DNA of 64,000 nt from Megalonaias nervosa (Eukaryota; Mollusca; Bivalvia; Unionida; Unionidae): the NCBI GenBank assembly GCA_016617855.1, contig JAECUM010003186.1, positions 1-64,000 of the forward strand, written 5' to 3'. The translations under genes and the position numbers were made by a program. Numbering within the stretch: position 1 is the first letter of the stretch; the number at the start of each line of letters is the position of its first letter. Positions 30,991 through 42,238 of the stretch are shown piece after piece. The notes beneath the pieces are model-generated. The model saw only the letters and a program-made list of their open reading frames with translations, was not told the origin of the DNA and did no database searches.

Positions 30991-32564
30991 ATATGTGTGT
31001 TGGAAGATACCATTACTATCTGAATGATAAAGGATATTCAATACCATACAAAGTGCTTTGTGTCATTCAATTTAGTTGAAATCTGTTGATGTTGGAAAAA
31101 CTCCTTTGAAAATGTTCATTCTTTCTACATAACCCACATTTTAGTTTTTCTTTGTATAGCACAACTTAAGCAGAAATCCTCTATGCTTCAAAAGGACTGC
31201 ACATACACATACTTTACGAATATTTCACTGATTAACACTTAACCAAGTCTGAGTCATATTCTGTAGATGTATATTAAATAATTATCATGAAAACTACATG
31301 CATCATAATAGGCTGGCATGTGTTTCAGTACTAATTCTGTACAAAGTGTATGTAGAATGTGTGTTTAAGCTGATGCCCATCGTAACACAAGAATAATTGA
31401 TACTAGATGTTGAACTCTTTTGAATCAGTCGATATGAATGTTACGTAACTTATTTCTTATTAATGAACTCATTTAAGATTATATATACACACACAAAACA
31501 ATCATAAGAGATGCTGTCACATTCAGTTTGCTTTTCCTTTCATATGTGTACACATGGGGGTAATTTGAAATATGTATCACATTTGCATATAACTATGTAT
31601 TCATTTATAAGAACATGACAATGACAGATGACAAAGAGAAACTAAGAAAGTCACATATGCAAGTGTTATATTCGATACATTTTCATTTAAATCAAAGTAA
31701 CTCAGAGTTATTGCTGTCCATATTTAATCATACAAAGCTCATTGATTTCTTTAATGTACGTGTCTGTGTGTTTTATTTGTTTTTATATTTTAATCTAACA
31801 ACACATTTGGTTAAATTGAGAAATCGCTGTTAGGACATATATTTGGATGAATGATTGTGACAGTATAAGAAATGAAAATACTGTCCAGTTTCATGTCATA
31901 CTTCAGTAATGATGAAAAGTACAAAATAAATATGAAACATTTGTCTCAACTTGTCTACAATGTTAGCCTTAATAATGCATCTCTCAACATTACATTGATA
32001 CGGAAAAATTAAGTTTATACTAAGTTTTGGAATTTTATTAACTAAATATTGAAAAAAGCATTCATTATGGAAGCAAATCAAATTAGTGATGAGATCATTA
32101 AAACTTCTGTACAGTGCTTAACATTAAATGTACTAACATTGTCTTCAGTTATGATGATATAGTGAGTGAATGTTCAAGAATCTTAACAATAGAATCATGT
32201 GAATGAAAACGGAATGCAATTCATGGTTTGTTTTGGAAATCTTGCAACACAGCAGCACATTAAATTTTTATCATGTGGAGGCAATTATTGTACCTTGCCT
32301 AATGAACAGAATATATTTACAGTAAAATATTATTATCAATGTAGGTGGTGTAGCAAGAAATTTGGCTTCTACTCTTATTGATAGAGCCCACTCTCAATAA
32401 AGTTTGTCTGATGGTATTTTAGGTTCCTTCTTCCCCACCCCAGGCTGTAGGGGATGCTATGCTACTTTCTTTCAAGACATCAGTTTGAAATGGAACTGTT
32501 CAGATGACAGTAAGAAACGTCCAATGTTAGCCAAATTGTCAGCCTAGTAAAAAATGGTTGGTAT
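30990..32564. other. Transposon interior, no gene recognised
   Basis: AT-rich. Upstream exons of the minus-strand helicase would be expected here but none is recognisable. Open frames (31615-31833, 31896-32081, 32199-32381) lack motifs. Confidence 0.45.
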
Positions 32565-33542
32565 TTTGGTCTTAGTCTTTCGCAAAATGTGGGTTGTCAT
32601 GTTGAACGAAACATCAATATCAATGTAAAATTGATCAAACAATTGATTTAAAATGGAACATTGAGATAATGCTGTCTAAAATATTCAGGTTTTGGCAACA
32701 TTTGCCCCCTGCCCCCCCACCCCCCTTCATTTCAGGGATTTGGTATTAACCTTTGGCCAATTAAGGATGTCATCTATCACCTTATACCAAAATCCGACGT
32801 AATAATTATCAAGTAATCGATAGCAAATGGAATGTCGTACATGATGCAGTCGAAATGTGCAATATTTGACAAAATATTGTCACTTTCGCCCCTTCGTAGA
32901 AGAGGGTTGTTATATCGATCCTAATATTTGACAAAATTTGGGCTGTCATGGAAAACGATATATACGTATTTATGTAATATTGATCAATGAATTCATTGCA
33001 ACTAGAATATTTTAGATGACGCAGTGTGAAAAGGGCAATATTTGCAAAACAATTGTTACCCTCACCCCTGGTAAAATGGGGAAGATATTTTCGTCTTATC
33101 TTTGGCAAAATTAAAGCTGCCGTGCATAATCTCATATCAATTTCGACGTAACATTTATCAAGGAATCGATTGGAAAAGGGATTTTTGAGATGACGTTGTG
33201 GGAAACGTGTAATATTATCAAAATATTGTTGTGTGTATCCCTATACTTCGTCTTCGCCTAATTGTAGAAATTTTTGTAAAAATACCTACGTCGCCAATTT
33301 GCTGGTTAAGCTTGAACACAAGATAACAATTGCTATAGTTCAAATCGAAAGTATTAGTAAAGTTCGCACTGTGTCACTTACAAACATAATATTAAAGGAA
33401 TAAATGTGCCATGGTTAGATTAACGAGATCTCTCCATACGAGGCCATTTGTTTTGATCACGTGACAATATGGCGTCGGCGTTCACCTGACTTAGTATAGC
33501 GGAGTGCAACGCAGGGAGCATACTAAGCAGGGAACCAGACTA
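32565..33542. repeat. Right TIR with internal tandem subrepeats
   Basis: Inverted copy of 22428-23410. The 108-codon open frame at 32809-33135 is the mirror of 22835-23161 and differs from it at only about four residues, showing how similar the arms still are. The inner end fades around 32565. Confidence 0.85.
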
Positions 33543-33551
33543 GGACGAGTA
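33543..33551. repeat. Target-site duplication, right copy
   Basis: GGACGAGTA, identical to 22419-22427, directly following the TIR end CCAGACTA. Confidence 0.9.
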
Positions 33552-34060
33552 CTGCATCATATCAGGATCACCCACCGTATCAAATACAGCGTAGTGTTAG
33601 CTTCTTGTGTTTACAACAGTGACGCCTACAAATTGTGTGTTGCAGTATTTGACTGAAACTATTTGACCCACGAATGTCGCCGATCAACATTGGTTAATTC
33701 GAACACATGTGAACCATTTCTGGGTTTCTCAGTTCGAGGGAGAAATTACATGGCTCATACTGTGATGAAACGTCGATATTATATGTTTTTAATGGAATCC
33801 AGCCAATGTCTTTCAACACTGACTATTATTCAGATGTTTTGGCATATACAACGCTTGGCACTGGAGCTTTAAGAGATCAAAATCATACATAGTTTGGTAG
33901 ATTTGACAATATTAGCCACAAATAATTTACAGCAGAGGTCTGCATGCAATATTAACTTAGATGGTTAAAAGTCTTCCAAATATCCTAGTGCAAATTATAC
34001 TCATTAATATATAACCTCCTTCAAAGCAGTATAAACAGTATATATTTTATTCATATTTCT
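33552..34060. other. Spacer, no gene recognised
   Basis: Unique sequence right of the helicase transposon; the 69-codon open frame at 33663-33872 shows no motif. Confidence 0.5.
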
Positions 34061-34283
34061 TGTCCATACAGGCAGAGTTGTGTTGCACGTGGAAATCATT
34101 ATTCGTACAGGCAGAGTTGTGTTGTCCGTGAATTGCATGTCCATATAGGCAGAGTTGTGTTGTCTGTGAATTGCCTTGTCCGTACAGGCAGGGTTGTGTT
34201 GTCCGTGAAATTCATTGTCCGTACATGCCGAGTTGTGTTGTCCGTGAATTGCATTATCCGTACAGGCAGGGGTGTGTTTATCA
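34061..34283. repeat. 39-bp tandem repeat, about six copies
   Basis: Unit GTCCGTACAGGCAGAGTTGT followed by GTTGTCCGTGAATTGCATT. Because 39 is a multiple of three, the repeat keeps frames open on both strands (34004-34390 minus, 34133-34426 plus), giving repetitive peptides. I see no promoter or domain to support a gene. Confidence 0.9.
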
Positions 34284-35909
34284 GTCTGTACCTTTCGAGT
34301 CATGCAATGACACGCTCTACACCGATGCAATCCTTCGGGACTCAACTCAAATCTGTCTCTTTGTTCACTCTTTTGAGAGCGTCCTTTCACGAAAGATGGA
34401 ATGTTAAGCTTGACATGCCTGGCTAGAGACAGTGTAGGAATCCAGATTATTTGGTTACATAATTATCACTAGCTCCTCCACCATAATTAGGAGAAATATA
34501 TAGACCATATCCATTTTGACCTATGCAACGAGAACCTTGACTGTGTTGTTGCCCTTCTTTGGGCTCTATATTTGCTCCATGTTTTAAGATAAAATGGTCT
34601 TTAAAAGGGCGTCTCTTTGGAGTCAATCATACAAGGTAGTCTTATAATACAACTTTTTAAATGACACTTGCAATGCTTTCCCAACATTGTCTCGTGGAAG
34701 CCATCTGTTGCAGTCGGTAACTGTCTGATAATTCCATAAATTACCATAATGTTGGGAGTTTAGAATTTTATCCTTTGCACACATGTACATAGAAATTACA
34801 CCGCCTGTTAAATCCACGTGAAAGGCAAATTTGTAATTTTCATTTTTCTTCCTTTGATTGATTCGGCATTGTAAATATCGAAAGCAGACGACATATAATG
34901 TTACTTCTACGTACAGACGTGTGTAGTCGTGCAAACACCCCTTCGCTGAAAGTGGACTTGTCCAGGAACTGGAAATGATTGGCAAACAGGTCGTCTTTAC
35001 ACTGAAAACTTCCGTTTGGGGAAAGAGAGAGACGATAACAGTGTTAGGGTCCCACTTGGGCATAATCAGGTTTGAAATTATAAATCAATAAATGAACTGT
35101 CTGAGTTCTGTGCATCTTTTATCTCATTTGTGCTTTTCGTCTTTTAAATCGGTATGGGAGTACAAACAAACGGGGATATATGTTCAGACTATAACTGTGC
35201 ATGCGGATAGGTAATACCCTGTACATGTAAAGTCAAAATAAAAATATCAAAATATATTTTATTTCCCTCTGTTTGAGTAGATATATAAAGTTACTAAAGA
35301 AAGTATTTCCTGTAGATAATCGAAGCCAAAAGCTCAGTTCAATTAAATTTTCAACTATATACATAACTGCTGGCAGCATATATACACTAAACGTAACAGT
35401 TTATATACAGGTATACTAAACCAGTCTATAACATGCATACTAAGATTGATTTCACGTAATTGGCATACTGATATATCAAGTTCAACATGGACAGTCTTCT
35501 CTCGAAAAACAAGTAAACTTGCATACATTAATTTCTATGCATTTGCAATTTGTTTAATAGAGAGGCTAAGGAGGAAGACCATAAAGCGATGCACTACATG
35601 GCTCCATTTGTTCTGATTGTTTCCTGTTACGCTTGATTATTTTAGTTCGTTTTTAATGCCAGGATATCACTTTTAAATATGCGTATTCTGTAAAGCCATA
35701 TAGGATGGTAATTCATATTTGGCGAAACTAATGGGAATAATGCGGTAGGTATGGATGTACGCCTACAAGACGGAGACTTTTGTTCCGGGCGTTCTTCGAG
35801 AAGAACGATCCTTTTGCAGTCGTAGAGGGTATGATATAAGTAGCTAAATAATCAAATACACAAGATAATCCCATATACAAAACTATTCTAGTGTAATCTA
35901 AAATGGAAA

Positions 35910-35959
<50 letters not shown>

Positions 35960-35999
35960 GAAATGGATGTTGCATGTTTTATTTGAAATGTCAAATGAG
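34284..35999. other. Spacer with one 146-codon open frame and a (GA)n tract
   Basis: The minus-strand frame 34623-35063 (146 codons, MPKWDPNTV start) is the longest. It has several aromatic and Cys residues but no recognised domain, and could be a host exon or chance. A (GA)n tract lies at 35916-35956. Nothing else is recognised. Confidence 0.4.
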
Positions 36000-36477
36000 G
36001 GTTGATCTTCAAGTCATCTGTGTCTATATCTTTACGTAGGAGACACAGGGCTTATTTACAAGAAAAAGATAGTAACAAACTCTTGAAATAACATATCCAT
36101 TCAGTTTGCCTATATATGCGTATAATACTGTAGATGAAAGACAGAAACTTGATTCCAACATCCGCGTTCCACTTGGTTATTTTTATATGCAGTGCATTCT
36201 AAGAACTAACGTTATGCTGATAAATGGGTACAACATTGCCCTATATACGAAAAAAAAAACAACAAAAAAACAAAACAAAACAAAACAAAATGAAACACCC
36301 CCCAAAAAACTAACCCCCCCCAAAGAAAAACCAAACAAAACAAAAAACAAACCAAACCAAAAAAAACCCCCCAAAAAACAAAAAGACAGGCTCAAATGAC
36401 ACTTCTATGCAAGGCAAGATGAAAAAGCAAAATATGTATCTTATGTGCTTATAATAAGTATTTGTTCTCTATTGTGT

Positions 36478-37375
36478 CCTTTGTGTACCTGACAGAAGGC
36501 TGACAAGTCATTTTAGTGTCTTTAGTGTATATGACTGAGGGGTACTAAGTCATTCTAAATTTTTCTTTGCGTACCTGACGGAGGGCTAACAAGTCATTTT
36601 AGTGACCATTGTGTACCTGAGAGTGGGCTAACAAATCATTATAGAGTATAATTTGTGTGCCTGACGGAGGGCTAACAAGTCATCCCAGAGTGCCTTTGTT
36701 GTTGTTGTTGTTGTAGGGTTTAACGCCATTTTTCAGTACAAGATAGGCTATACATGGCGGCCAGTATTAATGGTGGAGGAAGAACCCTGGAAAACCCAGG
36801 GAAGAACCACCAGCCCACGAGAAGCTACTGGCAGGCTTTCTCACGTACCCACGTTAGCCGAGCCTGAGACTCGAACCCACGCAGACAGAGGTGAGACGGC
36901 AGAGATCTGTAACGGTGAGCGCTTTAGACCATTCGGCCACTCGGGGCCCAGTGCCTTTGTTTTCCTGACTGACGGATACTCAGTCATTGAAGAATCTCCT
37001 TTGTGTACGTGACAGAGTGTTAACAAGTTATTCTAGTGTGTCCTTTTGTACCTGGCGGAGGTATAACAAGCAATTCTAGAGTGGTCTTCGTGTACCTGAC
37101 GGATGGGTAATAAGTCATTCTAGAATTTCCTTTGTGTACCTGACGGAGGACTAACGAGTCATTCTAGTGTCCTTTGTGTACCTAGCAGAGGGCTAACAAG
37201 TCATTCTTGATTGTCCTTGTATACCTAACAGAGGCCTGACAATTCGTTCTAGAGTGCTCTGACTCTGTATACCCGAAAGATGGGAACAAAATTATTCAAG
37301 AGTTTTTCTTTGTGTACCTGACAGATGGTTTACAAGTCATTCCAGAGTGTCCAATGTGTACCTGACGGAGACCTG
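36478..37375. repeat. Degenerate minisatellite, left copy
   Basis: Units of about 45 bp of the form GTGTACCTGACGGAGGGCTA, ACAAGTCATTCTAGAGT, CCTTT. Many units, each with point changes and small indels. It is interrupted by a SINE. Non-coding. Confidence 0.85.
36701..36949 (-). mobile_element. tRNA-derived SINE with 12-bp target duplication
   Basis: On the minus strand it begins GGGCCCCGAGTGGCCGAATG, a tRNA-like A-box region, with a B-box-like GGGTTCGAGTCTC, the shared core and a (CAA)n tail. The direct repeat AGTGCCTTTGTT occurs at 36689-36700 and 36950-36961. The insertion is absent from the equivalent position in the right segmental copy, so it postdates the duplication. Confidence 0.9.
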
Positions 37376-37717
37376 TAGCCTTTTGGTTCTTTACAATATA
37401 TAGTTCAAGCGATGAGTTTGTGCGATAGTATTAATATATCCTGCCTACATGTAGTGGAAGCGTATTCCTGCAAGGTACAGTTAAATAAGTCTTTGTAAAT
37501 CTTCCAGTAATTCACTCAAAACCCCACATGCTACAAGCACCCAACACATAGTCACTAACTGCATAAAAGTATTAATAGTGGTATTGATGGTATTGGTTAT
37601 CCAATGGCTGTTAGAGGTGTTCCATAATTGATCAATGTGATCTCACCATTTTCGAAGGTAGGAGACGTGGTGCTGACTGTATGTCGGTGTTCGGTGCCAA
37701 ACAGCGAAATTTGTTCG

Positions 37718-38281
37718 TCTAAAGCCGCGAAATGGAATCAGCAACAGAACCACCACTTTATTTCAGACGAACGACTGATTATCCAACCACACTTTCTTCA
37801 AATGCATCAAATCCCGCATATAACACGTAGTAGACTGTGATTTCCAGTTTGCACGCATATAAATCAAATGGAAGCATTTAGTGAATAAAGTGGAAACAAT
37901 GACCCTATGTAATACAAAGTGTAGTTAGAGAATCACATGCATATGCAGAACACCTGGTTACTTTTCTGCCAAAATTCAACCCTTCTCGTAAAAACGTCGC
38001 AGAAGTCATGCAAAGCAGAATTCGATAACAGAGAGAAAATGGTAGAGGTTTCAATCACACGCCAAATAATATTAAGCAAAGAGAACCGATCTAAAATGAT
38101 CTGTTATAGATAGATACATACATAAAAGGGGATATGGAGAAAAATATTGCCATCAAGATTGGACAATTTTTTTTGAGATTCGAATCCAGGGTCCCCGAGT
38201 TGCGGTACCTATTGCTTTGGTTGCATGCAACTAGCCCCATACCCTCTATATACATATCCCCATATATAAACACAGAGAGGA
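37718..38281. other. Spacer, no gene recognised
   Basis: Unique sequence between the left segmental copy and a SINE. Only short open frames without motifs. Confidence 0.5.
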
Positions 38282-38541
38282 GGACCTGGGTGGCCGAGTG
38301 GTCTTAAACGCTTGCCTTTGCCGATCACTGCCATTTCACCCCTGTCCGCGTGGTTTCGAATCTCAGGTTCGGCGAATGTGGGTATGTGAGAAAGCTGTCA
38401 TTAGCTTCCTGTGGGTCGGTGTACCTTGCCGTGAATTTTCCGTGTTCTTCCTCCACCAGTTATGCTGGCTGCCATATAGAACCTATCTTATGCTTAGCAA
38501 TGGTGTTAAACCCAAAACAACAACAACAACAACAACAGCAA

Positions 38542-38543
<2 letters not shown>
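38282..38543 (+). mobile_element. tRNA-derived SINE followed by (GA)n
   Basis: Starts GGACCTGGGTGGCCGAGTGG (tRNA A-box-like), with a B-box-like GGTTTCGAATCTC, the core GTGGGTCGGTG, TTCTTCCTCCACCAGTTATG, and a CAACAACAA tail. A (GA)n tract follows at 38546-38592. A near-match ACACAGAGAG / ACACGGAGAG at the two sides may be its target duplication. Confidence 0.8.
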
Positions 38544-38594
<51 letters not shown>

Positions 38595-39006
38595 ACATCT
38601 TTGTACGTATAATACAATCCAGAGTTGTATCGAAATGACAAATCAGAATATACTTATATTTCAGATCGCTCGTGCTAAATAAAATGATATTGAGGCTTTG
38701 ACAATGCAACAACAACTAATACATCGCAAGTTCTCTGTCTGTCCATTCGTTTGAAAATGACACATGAAACATTTAAAAATTGCCACGTTCACCGTAAACA
38801 TATGATCATAAACGGTGCATTTCAAGGCAACCATAGCCAGCTCTGATCGAAATTTGTTTGCGTCATTTCAACAAAAGAACATAACAGAGATTCCTATATT
38901 TAGGACTAAGATAATTTTAAGATTTTTAAGAGGTTTATTTTTTTCACTTATTCATCCCATGCAGTGCTGCCTGATCAGATTCTCATCGTAAAAGATCTTC
39001 ACGATG

Positions 39007-39374
39007 CTATTTATGGATAACTCCGTACGCTGCTCTCGCACTACTCAGTTTTTGTTCAATTTCATCTCGCGTGAAATTTTCCAGATACGTGTATGATGCT
39101 GCAGCAACATCTGGACTGATTTTTCCATGCACTTTATACATGATCATGTTAATCGTGCTTCAATGGTCTTGTTGTTTTCAAACATAAGTGGTTCGGGAAC
39201 AACTACATCGTCGTCAGGAGCGTTTCCAGATTGATCATCGAGCGCCATCACACCCATGATGACCTCCACGTCCTCGTACTCTAAGCCTACCTGCTGACAT
39301 AAATTACGTTTGTCGATGGCACCGCGCAGTGTTCGATTGCCGCGAAATCGTTTTCGTGAGTCGACCTTTTCCAT
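39007..39374 (-). pseudogene. Polinton 2 hypothetical protein a
   Basis: Two frames: 39374-39144 (KVDSRKRFRGNRTLRGAIDK) and a shifted continuation (HGKISPDVAAASYTYLENF) to the stop at 39007-39009. The upstream frame may extend to about 39470 across a stop. It looks like a real decayed gene: codon-like composition and a helix-forming end. Family unknown. Confidence 0.45.
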
Positions 39375-39477
39375 GCACTCGTGATCTTCTCGGTGCGCGT
39401 CATCGTCTTCCTATCGACCACAGTCGTCGTTTAATGTATCCGGTTTTCACGATCACGTCCACGAGGCTCGGATGCAG

Positions 39478-39786
39478 CTAAGTCGATTCTCTGTCGTTAT
39501 AAAATTTACGTACAGCAAAATACTTGTCAATGGTGTCTCTGAGCTGCTGTTGTCTCATGAGTCCAACTGAAATATGAGCCAGTTTTATCTGATTGTGTTT
39601 CCACTGTTCATATGCATTTTCTGGGGATAACTTCCTCGCGTTTCTCACCTGATAGATATCTCCATAAATCCCCGTGGTCTGCTTGAGAACGTGATCGTCA
39701 TTTTCAGCATACGACGCATCCTGTCTGTAAGTATCGTCAAACAATAACTGGTAAAGTTCGATAGCTACTCGGACAATTTCCGCCAT
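39478..39786 (-). CDS. Polinton 2 hypothetical protein b
   Basis: Encodes 102 residues from the ATG at 39784-39786. Mostly helical with evenly spaced hydrophobics (AEIVRVAIELYQLLFDD). No recognised domain. The frame is intact, and it lies 40 bp below the end of the fibre-like gene on the same strand. Confidence 0.5.
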   Translation of the reverse strand: MAEIVRVAIELYQLLFDDTYRQDASYAENDDHVLKQTTGIYGDIYQVRNARKLSPENAYEQWKHNQIKLAHISVGLMRQQQLRDTIDKYFAVRKFYNDREST

Positions 39787-39828
39787 GGCGAAATCTATAT
39801 AATGCTAAAATAATCGGCTTAGATCAAC

Positions 39829-41200
39829 TCATCCAGTGAAAATTTGGAAGTAACTTAATCCAGGATTAGAAAGTTCTGCCGTGAGCGCAGTAAAATTAAA
39901 CGTGGAATACTTCGTGGTCGTGCTCGAGGTGGCAATGTAAAATTCCAGTGTGGTGACTCCGATCGCTGCTGTACGGTTGTAAAGCACATCCGCGTTGCTG
40001 TCAGGTTTGATGCTATCGAGTCTCTACGTGAGGATGAGTTGTGTTCCAGAGCTGCTCCCACGCACTTGCAATTTCCAGATGGCTATTGCAGCAGGTAAAT
40101 GCACCTGAAGCCAGAAAATGGATGTAATTCCAGCCGTTGCCCACTCGTTTTCAGCATTGGAAGCCACCAGGTGATTGGCAAAAACATAATAAGCCTGGTA
40201 AGAGCGTGAGAATTCTGATGCGGCTGATACAGAAACTCCACATCGGTTTCCACTATTTCCTGTGAGTGTTGGAATGTATCCTGAGCTGTTTCGGATGCGG
40301 TGCATGTCCACGTACATTTTCGTGGCTGCCTCATTGTTAGTTGGGGCTGGAAAATGCGTAACTACCAACCTGGCTCCAGCCGCAGCGGTGAGACTTCCTG
40401 TGAGTCTTGCTCCCCTGGTCGATAATTTTGTGCCACCAAACGAATTTAACTGAGAATACGAGATCACTTGGGTGTTATCGGCGATAGGCCATGTAGTGGG
40501 AAGTCGGTATAATTTTTGTCCTTCTAGCGATGTCATTCTGTGCAGGCTAATTTTGGCGTTGTTGATGTCTACCAGCCACTGATAAATTGAACTGTTCACG
40601 TGAAGTCCTTCCACTGTTTGAATCAAGATCGGTGTATAGGTTCCTGCAGGTTCTCTATCGATCCATATAGAATGGTCCGTAGTTCCAGTATAATAAACCA
40701 TCGTCGATTTCGTGTTCAGCCCGGTACTCACTCCGACTAACATAGGATTCTGCGACGTTGTTCTAGATGGAAGTGGCGACATGGAAAGATCGCTAGTCAC
40801 TTGGCCAATCACTGATAAATTTCCAGATATCACACCACCCGTTTTACCATATTTGTTAGCCAGTACCACATCCAGATCTGCTGAGGAGACGGCCGGAGAA
40901 GATCCAAGAGCCTGTCATGTTGGAGCTGATAAACCATACAGAATGTTTCCTCCCATGTACATATTTTCTGTAATTTCTCCTCCGGTCAACGACAATTTAG
41001 TCTTTACCCGTCTATTGACGTGTGACCATCGTGCTGTGTTGGCATCTGTGGGTGTGTACCTTACATCGTCAAGACTGGCGACCGTTGAGATTACCCTATA
41101 TGGAATGCCCGGCGCGGTTGACCTTTTTATCAAACTCATCCTGACTGGTAGAAGAGCTGCTGATTGACCCGATAAGCGTACCCAAGGAAGTGTAAGACAT
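39829..41200 (-). pseudogene. Fibre-like protein with GG-x-I repeats, broken
   Basis: About 455 codons from the ATG at 41198-41200 (SYTSLGTLIG). Short shaft-like repeats occur: GGEITENMYMGGN, GGVISGNLSVIGQV, RLTGSLTAAAGARL, and the phage/adenovirus-fibre type phrase NNEAATKMYVD. The C-terminal part (about 40260-39829) would form a globular head. Frame changes occur near 41110, 40915 and 40025. By position and repeat style it resembles receptor-binding fibres; that role is inferred. Confidence 0.6.
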
Positions 41201-41311
41201 TGTTTGCAGATAAGATGGACTCACGTGAAAATGAACATCATTAATTTCTATTCTAAGGCAAAAACGAAAGCGCACCAGCATCATTTTTATTTTTGGCCAG
41301 ATTGCCATTAT

Positions 41312-41747
41312 ATGATCGTGGGCCCGACCGGTCGTGGATCCGGATCAGATACAACCCGTAGAAGAAATGGTTTCTGACACGAATAAGATCATCGTGTTTG
41401 ATGATATTAAAATCGACCGAGAGAACTTAAACCCCATCTGCGAGTGTTTTTCATTGTCGATAAACAAGCACTGCAGTACCATTTATCTCGCGCAGTCGTA
41501 CTACGATGTGCCTAAATACATCCAAGGGAACACGGGATGTTTTGTGTTGTTTTCAGGACTAGATAACCGAGACATCGACGCAATAGTGAGATACCATTGC
41601 AGTGGCATCACCGCGAAAGAATTCAAAGACTGCTATGCCGCGCAGACGTCGTCCTCTAAGCACGACTTTATGACGTTTCATCGCGATGTAGAAACGATCC
41701 CAGAACAATATCGAAAAGTCTTTGACGAATATTACCACCCTGATTAG
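41312..41747 (+). pseudogene. Polinton 2 packaging ATPase, internally deleted
   Basis: Begins at the ATG at 41312 with a degenerate Walker A (VGPTGRGS), then in another frame EEMVSDTNKIIVFDDI (Walker B) and IYLAQSYYDVPKYIQGN followed by CFVLFSG, a typical A32-like sensor region. The segment normally between Walker A and Walker B (tens of residues) is missing and the Walker A Lys is lost, so it cannot be active. The family differs from the element 1 ATPase. Confidence 0.75.
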
Positions 41748-41771
41748 TATAACCACAACGTAGTTTCGGAC

Positions 41772-42230
41772 ATGTCATTCGAAAAAGCTCATCATTCGTC
41801 GTCAGCGCGAGGATGTCCTCAAGAAGTTTTTCAAGCAAAGGGCTGCATTACGTCAGCGCGTCCTCGAAGGCAAAGTAGGACAGCAGTCCTTTCAGAGCTA
41901 CGTGGCCGGAGAACTGTTGAAGCCACTCCTGACGAAACTCGACGAAGCCAAAACGATGTACGATGTCAAGCGAGATCAGTTGCTGGACACGCTGAAATCC
42001 ACTCAACAACAGCAACAACGACTGCTGGAGGAGTTAACACCACCACGGAAGACGAACAAGAAGGAGAAGCCAGGAATGCTGAACTTAAAAAATGAAACGA
42101 ATAGAAAAAGAAACATCGGCGTCATTCTAGCAGATGCAAGAAGAAAAGACAAAAACCGAAGCTGGTCTAGAATTGCTCAAAAAAGAGGAAGAAAGGATTT
42201 AGCTGAAAGAAGAAACATTTCAGAGTGAAT
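41772..42230 (+). pseudogene. Polinton 2 coiled-coil protein
   Basis: The ATG at 41772 (SFEK), then a frameshift into a frame reading REDVLKKFFKQRAALRQRVL and LLKPLLTKLDEAKTMYDVKR, then a Gln run (CAACAACAG) and a Lys-rich tail. Highly helical; resembles small coiled-coil proteins that follow the ATPase in this Polinton group. Role unknown. Confidence 0.5.
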
Positions 42231-42238
42231 TTTCGGAA

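Larger units (their letters stand above)
22428..33542. mobile_element. 11.1-kb DNA transposon with RecQ-like helicase
   Basis: The ends are inverted copies starting TAGTCTG(T/G)TTCCC(A/T)GC, each followed by about 1 kb of near-identical inverted sequence. A perfect 9-bp direct repeat GGACGAGTA flanks the element. Inside lie an intron-containing RecQ-like helicase gene on the minus strand, exon-like pieces of a second gene on the plus strand, a SINE insertion and a short tandem repeat. The superfamily is unresolved. A 9-bp duplication suits Mutator-like or Merlin-type elements. A helicase gene is also known from the AcademH lineage of Academ transposons. No DDE transposase core was recognised by eye. 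Confidence 0.88.
36000..37717. repeat. Segmental duplication, left copy
   Basis: Direct copy of 47410-48724. The match starts at GTTGATCTTCAAGTCATCTG, continues through a degenerate minisatellite, and ends near GCGAAATTTGTTC (37717). This copy is longer because of a SINE insertion (36701-36949), a C/A-rich expansion (36248-36385) and extra minisatellite units. Together the two copies bracket the second Polinton. Confidence 0.85.

Noticed and set aside
22835..33135. Two 108-codon, nearly identical open frames (22835-23161 plus, 32809-33135 minus)
   Set aside because: They lie wholly inside the inverted arms of the helicase transposon and follow its subrepeat pattern. Their conservation is explained by the TIRs, not by protein function.
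34061..34283. CRISPR-like spaced repeat
   Set aside because: The 39-bp units are directly adjacent with no unique spacers and lie in eukaryotic DNA; an ordinary minisatellite.
36106..36399. Lys/Asn/Pro frame and its Phe-rich antisense partner
   Set aside because: Arises from a low-complexity A/C-rich tract within a segmental duplication; absent as a frame in the other copy.
36478..37375. Possible satellite or centromeric array
   Set aside because: Only a short, degenerate minisatellite with about 45-bp units present as two local copies of a segmental duplication.
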